Shown: positions 12,009 through 16,422 of the stretch, in pieces
Position numbering within the stretch: the first letter of the stretch is position 1
Layout of the letters: every line of letters begins with the position of its first letter
Assembly: GCA_002505685.1 (NCBI GenBank)
Contig: DAVT01000149.1
Location: forward strand, 1 to 16,422
Direction of reading: 5' to 3'
DNA: 16,422 bases
From: Euryarchaeota archaeon UBA501
Lineage (GTDB): Archaea; Thermoplasmatota; Poseidoniia; Poseidoniales; Thalassarchaeaceae
Translations under genes and position numbers: made by a program
The notes under the pieces: generated by a model
Databases searched by the model: none
Told to the model about the DNA's origin: nothing
Seen by the model: only the letters and a program-made list of their open reading frames with translations

Positions 12009-14642
12009 CTATTCCTCCAACCATTCGTGTCTTTCTTTTAGCATCCCTCGCAATTCGTAAATCAAATCCATGGCATCTCTTGGACTTAGCATGTCAGGGT
12101 CAATCTCTCCCAATCGATTTTCAATCTCGGATTCCTTCTCAACAATTCGTGTGGGGGGTGAACGGTTCCATCCGAATAGGGAAGACTGACCCGCTTCGCG
12201 GTGCATGGGCACCCCACCTTCACCGGCTCTAGCACCCTGCGCTTGTGATTCAAGGAATAGAAGAAGGTCCCTAGCTCGCTCTACAACGGGTTGGGGAAGG
12301 CCTGCCAATCCGGCCACCTGAACACCATAAGAATCGTCACATGGCCCCTCAGCAATCGTGTGCAGGAAGGTGATTTCCCCTCCTGAATCGGCAATTTGAA
12401 CGTGGATGTTTTGCAGACCTGGGACCTCTTCGGCAAGGCCAACCAATTGATGATAGTGAGTTGCAAACAACGTGCGACAACCAATCCTTCGAGCGATGTC
12501 TTCAGTCACAGACCAAGCGATTGCTAACCCATCAAATGTAGAAGTCCCGCGACCAATTTCATCGAGTAAAACCAAACTGTTTGGTGTGGCTCTACGCAGA
12601 ATATGTGCAACTTCGATCATTTCCATCATGAAGGTTGAGCGCCCTCTTCGCAGGTCATCATGCGCCCCCACTCGAGTGAACACACGGTCGACCAAACCCA
12701 GTCTGGCCTTGCTTGCAGGCACATATGAGCCGGATTGTGCTAGAATCGAAATCAATGCGCAGGTTCGCAGATAGGTCGATTTCCCACCCATGTTCGGACC
12801 AGTTAGCAACAAAAATCTGCGCTTGGCATCGAAACGTACGTCGTTGGGAACAAATCGACCATCCGCCTCTAGAACTGGATGTCGGGCACCTGAAATGTCC
12901 AATCGATCATCAGCTACCATTTGCGGTCGTGTCCATGAGCGCTGCCTTGCATGGTGAGCGAAGGAGGCTAGAACATCGACATTGGAGACCTTTCTAGCGA
13001 TGCTAGAAAGCGTTGTAGTGACGGCTTTGACTTCATCTCTAAGTGCACAGAACAGTTTGAATTCAATCGCATTGGCCCGACTATCGGCAGTCAGAATCAC
13101 CTCTTCCCATTCTTTGAGTTCGGAGGTCACATATCGTTCTGCATTGGTCATTGTTTGGCGTCGAATCCAATCTTCGGGGACCTTGTCTAGATGTGTTTTC
13201 GTCACCTCGATGAAATAACCAAATTGACGATTATACTTGACCTTCAGACTCGGGATATCCAACTGTTCCCTCTGCGTACTTTCCAATTCGGAAAGCCAAC
13301 TTGTTCCCTTAGCAGCCTTGGTTCTGAGGTCATCCAATTTTTCGTCATAACCTTCGCGGAATAAACCGCCTTCACGGATTAGGGCTGGCTGCTCTGGACG
13401 CAATGCATCTTGAACACGCTCTTTCAAAGATTCAAGATCGACCAAACCTGCAGCACAATCATTCAGAAGCGGGTCATCTGATTCCTGAAGCAGAGATTGC
13501 AAGGTTGGCATTCTTGAGAGGCAATCACAAATGGCAAGCAAATCTCGACCATTGGCTCGATTGTAAGCCAAACGCGTTGATAGTCGCTCCAAATCCCGCA
13601 TGGCCTTCAGGCTTGCACGTATCTCTCGAAGCCTCCTGTTGGCATTGATTAAACTACCAACCGCAGCATGTCGACGTTCAATCTCTGAAGTCTCCATAAG
13701 GGGCCTCAAAAGCCATTCTTTGAGCAGTCGACGGCCCATCCAAGTTTGAGTGGCATCAATGGCCTGTAAGAGGCTACCAATCTTTTCTCCAGACAATGTT
13801 TGCACCAACTCAAGGTTGCGAAGTGTAGTCTGATCGAGCAACATGTGGGTTGCATCTGCCCCCAAGTGAATTTCACGAAGAGGAACTGCATCGACCAAAT
13901 GCAACTTGGAAAGATAAGCCGTCGCCAATCCTGCCGCTTCCATCGCCAATGGCCTTGCATCTAAGTCGAGGCTGCCCAAATCACTCATCTCAAGCACATT
14001 GCGAAGTGCCTCTAATCGAGCTTTGCTGGGCAAATCATGGATACTCAATACCAATCCATCTGTATCTCGCAAAATGGAAAGTATGGCCTCTTGTTTGGAA
14101 TCCTTTCCGCTCATCACCAATTCTCTTGGACCCCAACGCAATAACTCATCTCGCAATCTTTCAAAGCGATCCTTGCCATCAAACTCAGTTGATGATGCGC
14201 GGCCACTGGATGGGTCCATCACTGCAATCCCAAGCGAATCCCCTTTGAGAACAACTGCTGAAAGTAGGGCGCTTCCATCTTCCCCGATTAATTCCTCTTC
14301 GTACAATGAACCCGGTGTGTATACTCGAGTTACGACGCGTCGGAGAATTTTTTCTCCTGGTTGAAGTTCTTCAGCCTGCTCACACAAAGTTACCTTGTAT
14401 CCTGCCCGCAGCATTCGCTGCAGATATCCTTCCACTGAATGCCAAGGTACGCCAGCCATTGGAACTGGATTTTCGCTATTCTTATCGCGACTGGTTAGGG
14501 TGATTCCTAAAACCTCTGAAGCGGCAACTGCGTCCTCATAGAACATTTCGTAAAAGTCACCCATCCGGAAAAACAGAACGGTATCTGGATGATCAGCCTT
14601 AATCTCCGCATACTGGTCGAGCATGCTGGGTCCCTTGGCCAT
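12009..14642 (-). CDS. mutS: DNA mismatch recognition ATPase MutS
   Basis: 877 residues. The mismatch-probing motif GDFYEMF (Phe30-x-Glu32) is intact, so this is a repair MutS1 and not a MutS2. The ATPase has the Walker A loop GPNMGGKST (615-623), then STFMMEM, VLLDEIGRGTSTFDG and ATHYHQL. The C-terminus keeps the bacterial MutS1 segment DPDMLSPRDAMDLIYEL and, before it, a clamp-type peptide QSSLFGW (819-825). I chose the ATG at 14640-14642 (MAKGPSMLDQY), which matches the family N-terminus; a GTG at 14690 would add 16 unrelated residues. The protein looks bacterial in type, as expected for archaeal lineages that acquired mutSL by transfer. It heads the mutS-mutL pair, 88 bp after the upstream propeller gene. 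Confidence 0.96.
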   Translation of the reverse strand: MAKGPSMLDQYAEIKADHPDTVLFFRMGDFYEMFYEDAVAASEVLGITLTSRDKNSENPVPMAGVPWHSVEGYLQRMLRAGYKVTLCEQAEELQPGEKILRRVVTRVYTPGSLYEEELIGEDGSALLSAVVLKGDSLGIAVMDPSSGRASSTEFDGKDRFERLRDELLRWGPRELVMSGKDSKQEAILSILRDTDGLVLSIHDLPSKARLEALRNVLEMSDLGSLDLDARPLAMEAAGLATAYLSKLHLVDAVPLREIHLGADATHMLLDQTTLRNLELVQTLSGEKIGSLLQAIDATQTWMGRRLLKEWLLRPLMETSEIERRHAAVGSLINANRRLREIRASLKAMRDLERLSTRLAYNRANGRDLLAICDCLSRMPTLQSLLQESDDPLLNDCAAGLVDLESLKERVQDALRPEQPALIREGGLFREGYDEKLDDLRTKAAKGTSWLSELESTQREQLDIPSLKVKYNRQFGYFIEVTKTHLDKVPEDWIRRQTMTNAERYVTSELKEWEEVILTADSRANAIEFKLFCALRDEVKAVTTTLSSIARKVSNVDVLASFAHHARQRSWTRPQMVADDRLDISGARHPVLEADGRFVPNDVRFDAKRRFLLLTGPNMGGKSTYLRTCALISILAQSGSYVPASKARLGLVDRVFTRVGAHDDLRRGRSTFMMEMIEVAHILRRATPNSLVLLDEIGRGTSTFDGLAIAWSVTEDIARRIGCRTLFATHYHQLVGLAEEVPGLQNIHVQIADSGGEITFLHTIAEGPCDDSYGVQVAGLAGLPQPVVERARDLLLFLESQAQGARAGEGGVPMHREAGQSSLFGWNRSPPTRIVEKESEIENRLGEIDPDMLSPRDAMDLIYELRGMLKERHEWLEE
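12013..12018 (-). promoter_or_regulatory. Ribosome binding site of mutL inside the end of mutS
   Basis: GGAGGA five bases before the mutL ATG. It is formed by the last mutS codons (Leu-Glu-Glu), so mutL translation is tied to the mutS transcript. Confidence 0.75.
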
Positions 14643-14683
14643 GGGCAAGAGCAACCTTGGCCACGGCCTATGAAACAAACGGC

Positions 14684-14700
14684 CGTTCACTTCGTGAACG
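14684..14700. repeat. Hairpin CGTTCAC-TTC-GTGAACG between the propeller gene and mutS
   Basis: A perfect 7-bp stem with a 3-base loop in the 88-bp gap (14643-14730). It has no T-run after it on the minus strand, so it is not a classic terminator. It may be an operator or mRNA leader element of mutS. Confidence 0.6.
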
Positions 14701-14730
14701 AAGGATTGTCAGAGGATTACAAACGGTTGT

Positions 14731-15954
14731 CTAAACGACACCATGTTTGCGCAGCAAAGCGTGGCCACCGAAGCCGAAGAAGGCGACGAAAGTCAAGACT
14801 AGAATCAAATCACCAAGGAGTGACAGACTCCTGAGCAAAGAATGCTGGGCTGTTGGGTCAATGGTGACTCGGCTCTGTCCATCTTCGCTAAACAATACGA
14901 CGTTTTCTCCTGCCATCGATGCCGAGCGAAGGTCGCTAGGGGTGCCATCTGGGAGTTTTACAAGTGTGGGATTTTGATCCCCGATTTGCATATTGTATAG
15001 ACCGTTTTCACTGTGGAACCAAAGCGCCCCTTGTCGGTCCATTTCGAGTGTTTCCATCCCTATAGACCCTGATACCCTGTACATGTTCTTGCCCACAGTG
15101 CTATCGGAAGTCACCCCGTAAATTGAATCCCCACCACCGACAATTGCAATCAAGCAGTTCTGGATGCAATCTGTCAAAGGACTATCGATTGGAATGATCG
15201 TATGCAAAGGAGCTCCTGCGCCACGATGAAGCATCGTCAATATGGGTGGCCCACTTGAGTTGCGTCCAGCCTCTAGTAGGACTTCGGAAGAGAGGCCTTG
15301 GGCGGGATTGTTGGTCTGGTCATGGCCGATGATAAGTGCGCCGCCTGTCACAGATTCGATTTCGTCGAGGATGATATCTTCAATCGCATAGGTGGCTCCC
15401 TCACTTACATCGAGTCCTGTCCAAGAGTGCACAGTGCGAGTTGTTGCGATTTCTGCAATCAACCAACCACTGGTCAAATGTCCGTCCAAGGAGACAATGT
15501 CGGGGGCAGCACCAGGCCAATTTAGGGAACGAGGAGCAATGTTGGTATCTCCTGCAATCATCACACCAAACCAGCCACCCTCGCCTCCGGCCAACCAGAG
15601 ATCATTCGAACCTCCGATTGCGGTTGCATTGCAGTTGCACTCCAAAGAGCTCCATGTTCCAGTATTACTTCGAATCATTAGATCCATTGCCCCGTCATTT
15701 TCAATCAAGGCAAACGCGTGTAGTCCATCTTCAGACCAGATGATATCTACAACGGGACCGGGTAAATCAGTATCAGATGTTGAGACCCCTGGCAAAACTT
15801 GTGCCTGATTGACCCAACTGGCACCTATCAGAATGAAAATTCCCAGTGCGCCCATGGCCACCCATGGTCGCTCGCTGGGCGAATCGACAAACGAAAAGAG
15901 ACGTTCCAATGGGTTGGTCACGGTGCCCCTGTGACCTAGAGAGTTGAAGAACAT
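14731..15954 (-). CDS. Membrane protein with two terminal helices and a propeller-like ectodomain, function unknown
   Basis: 407 residues, ATG start at 15952-15954. The short N-terminal tail (~30 residues) leads into a membrane helix at ~31-48 (WVAMGALGIFILIGASWV). About 325 outside-facing residues follow, and a second helix at ~380-398 (LILVLTFVAFFGFGG) precedes a short basic end. The ectodomain has repeated blocks such as DIIWSEDGLHAFAL, NDLWLAGGEGGWF and GALWFHSENGLYNM, which resemble the strands of a beta-propeller. It also has two closely spaced cysteine pairs (ECNCNA and DCIQNC) that could form disulfides. No catalytic motif is recognised. It shares a divergent 87-bp control region with rpl10e and lies upstream of mutS on the same strand. 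A link to mismatch repair is not suggested by its sequence. Confidence 0.82.
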   Translation of the reverse strand: MFFNSLGHRGTVTNPLERLFSFVDSPSERPWVAMGALGIFILIGASWVNQAQVLPGVSTSDTDLPGPVVDIIWSEDGLHAFALIENDGAMDLMIRSNTGTWSSLECNCNATAIGGSNDLWLAGGEGGWFGVMIAGDTNIAPRSLNWPGAAPDIVSLDGHLTSGWLIAEIATTRTVHSWTGLDVSEGATYAIEDIILDEIESVTGGALIIGHDQTNNPAQGLSSEVLLEAGRNSSGPPILTMLHRGAGAPLHTIIPIDSPLTDCIQNCLIAIVGGGDSIYGVTSDSTVGKNMYRVSGSIGMETLEMDRQGALWFHSENGLYNMQIGDQNPTLVKLPDGTPSDLRSASMAGENVVLFSEDGQSRVTIDPTAQHSLLRSLSLLGDLILVLTFVAFFGFGGHALLRKHGVV

Positions 15955-15975
15955 GTCCTCTATTCGGTGTGATTA

Positions 15976-15990
15976 GCCACCGTAGGTGGC
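15976..15990. repeat. Hairpin GCCACC-GTA-GGTGGC in the rpl10e divergent region
   Basis: A perfect 6-bp stem around a GTA loop, 66 bp before the rpl10e ATG and 22 bp before the propeller gene start. The right arm is nearly repeated at 16016-16021 (GGTGGC), so the left arm could pair with either copy. Confidence 0.6.
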
Positions 15991-15998
15991 CGGATGGA

Positions 15999-16006
15999 TT
16001 CATATA
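15999..16006 (+). promoter_or_regulatory. TATA box of rpl10e (TTCATATA)
   Basis: With standard spacing the transcript would start near 16029, just before the ribosome binding site. On the opposite strand the same bases read TATATGAA and could serve the divergent gene, with a start near 15976. Confidence 0.5.
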
Positions 16007-16029
16007 CGGGTTGTCGGTGGCCGTGCTCC

Positions 16030-16036
16030 GAGGGAG
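16030..16036 (+). promoter_or_regulatory. Ribosome binding site of rpl10e (GAGGGAG)
   Basis: A purine-rich GAGGGAG five bases before the ATG at 16042 fixes the start of rpl10e. Confidence 0.65.
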
Positions 16037-16041
16037 TCTAC

Positions 16042-16422
16042 ATGGCACGCAAACCCGCAAAGATGTACCGCCGACTTAAGGGTCAAGCGTACACTCGTCG
16101 AAAGTACACCGGTGGTGTGCCAAACAACCGAATCATGCGCTTCCACATGGGCAACCGAAAGGCTGCTGAGGCCGATGAATTCCCCGTCATCCTCAATATG
16201 ACTGTTGATGAAAGTTGTCAAGTCCGCCATACTGCTCTTGAGGCTGCACGTGTTATTTCCAATGCGACCATCCGAGAAGTCGCAGGCCAAGAGGGCTATG
16301 CCCTTCGAGTCCACGTTTATCCGCACCACATCCTTCGCGAAAACAAGCAGGCAACGGGAGCAGGTGCAGATCGTGTATCACAAGGGATGCGCTGTGCGTT
16401 CGGCAAGAACGTTGGAACTGCT
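16042..16422 (+). CDS. rpl10e: Ribosomal protein L10e (uL16), 3' end outside window
   Basis: The first 127 residues of the large-subunit protein that sits near the peptidyl transferase centre, homologous to eukaryotic RPL10 and bacterial L16. MARKPAKMYRRLKGQAYTRR, then YTGGVPNNRIMRFHMGN and the segment HVYPHHILRENKQATGAGAD are characteristic; the last precedes the conserved loop reaching toward the catalytic centre. About 45-50 residues are missing at the C-terminus compared with the usual ~175. Start: ATG at 16042, set by GAGGGAG and by family agreement. It has its own TATA box and is transcribed away from the propeller-like membrane protein gene. Confidence 0.95.
   Translation, partial: MARKPAKMYRRLKGQAYTRRKYTGGVPNNRIMRFHMGNRKAAEADEFPVILNMTVDESCQVRHTALEAARVISNATIREVAGQEGYALRVHVYPHHILRENKQATGAGADRVSQGMRCAFGKNVGTA

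Noticed and set aside
12009..14642. MutS as a MutS2 or a COG1193-like paralogue
   Set aside because: The Phe-x-Glu mismatch motif and C-terminal MutS1 segment are intact, and mutL lies directly downstream.
15986..16201. Plus-strand ORF overlapping the rpl10e start in another frame
   Set aside because: rpl10e is certain in its own frame. This ORF is a shadow with low-complexity Ser/Thr content.
1..16422. Mobile elements, integrase sites, toxin-antitoxin or defence genes
   Set aside because: No transposase, integrase, flanking direct repeats, restriction or CRISPR-type proteins are seen. All sizeable ORFs are explained by the listed genes.

Overview
The window reads as a compact, gene-dense piece of archaeal chromosome, most likely from a marine Thermoplasmatota of the Marine Group II type (Candidatus Poseidoniales). 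The archaeal assignment rests on TFB, ribosomal proteins L40e and L10e (uL16), a class III archaeal pilin and TATA-box promoters. The Marine Group II suggestion is from memory and was not tested by a search. It rests on a bacterial-type mutS-mutL pair inside an archaeal genome, large single-pass surface proteins with thrombospondin type 3 calcium repeats, and short tryptophan-rich cytoplasmic tails. No mobile element, CRISPR array or defence cassette is visible.

Layout. 1-477 (+): 3' end of a membrane-anchored surface protein. 478-4245 (-): a 1025-residue secreted arylsulfotransferase-like surface protein, a beta-carbonic anhydrase and tRNA-Ala(UGC). 4275-5294 (-): transcription factor B. After a 248-bp divergent control region, 5543-7256 (+) carries purA and a small basic four-cysteine protein. 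7257-8036 (-) is a metallo-beta-lactamase-fold protein with a damaged metal site. 8117-10088 (+): rpl40e, a type IV pilin and aroA. 10079-14642 (-): mutL and mutS, followed upstream by a two-membrane-segment beta-propeller-like protein (14731-15954, -). 16042-16422 (+): start of rpl10e, cut by the window end.

How the genes work together. mutS and mutL are one operon with one base between them and a ribosome binding site for mutL inside the end of mutS. purA and the Cys4 protein look co-transcribed. The other genes are a mix of housekeeping (translation, transcription, shikimate pathway, purine synthesis) and cell surface functions.

The most interesting signals are small. Two convergent gene pairs end exactly on a shared TGATCA, with no intergenic base. 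Palindromes sit beside the TFB promoter and between the metallo-hydrolase and L40e genes. The metallo-hydrolase lacks two expected metal-2 ligands. MutS has a sliding-clamp-type peptide fitting both the bacterial and the PCNA pattern. No stretch without a gene exceeds 300 bases; the longest is 5295-5542. I did not find a clear new multi-gene system.
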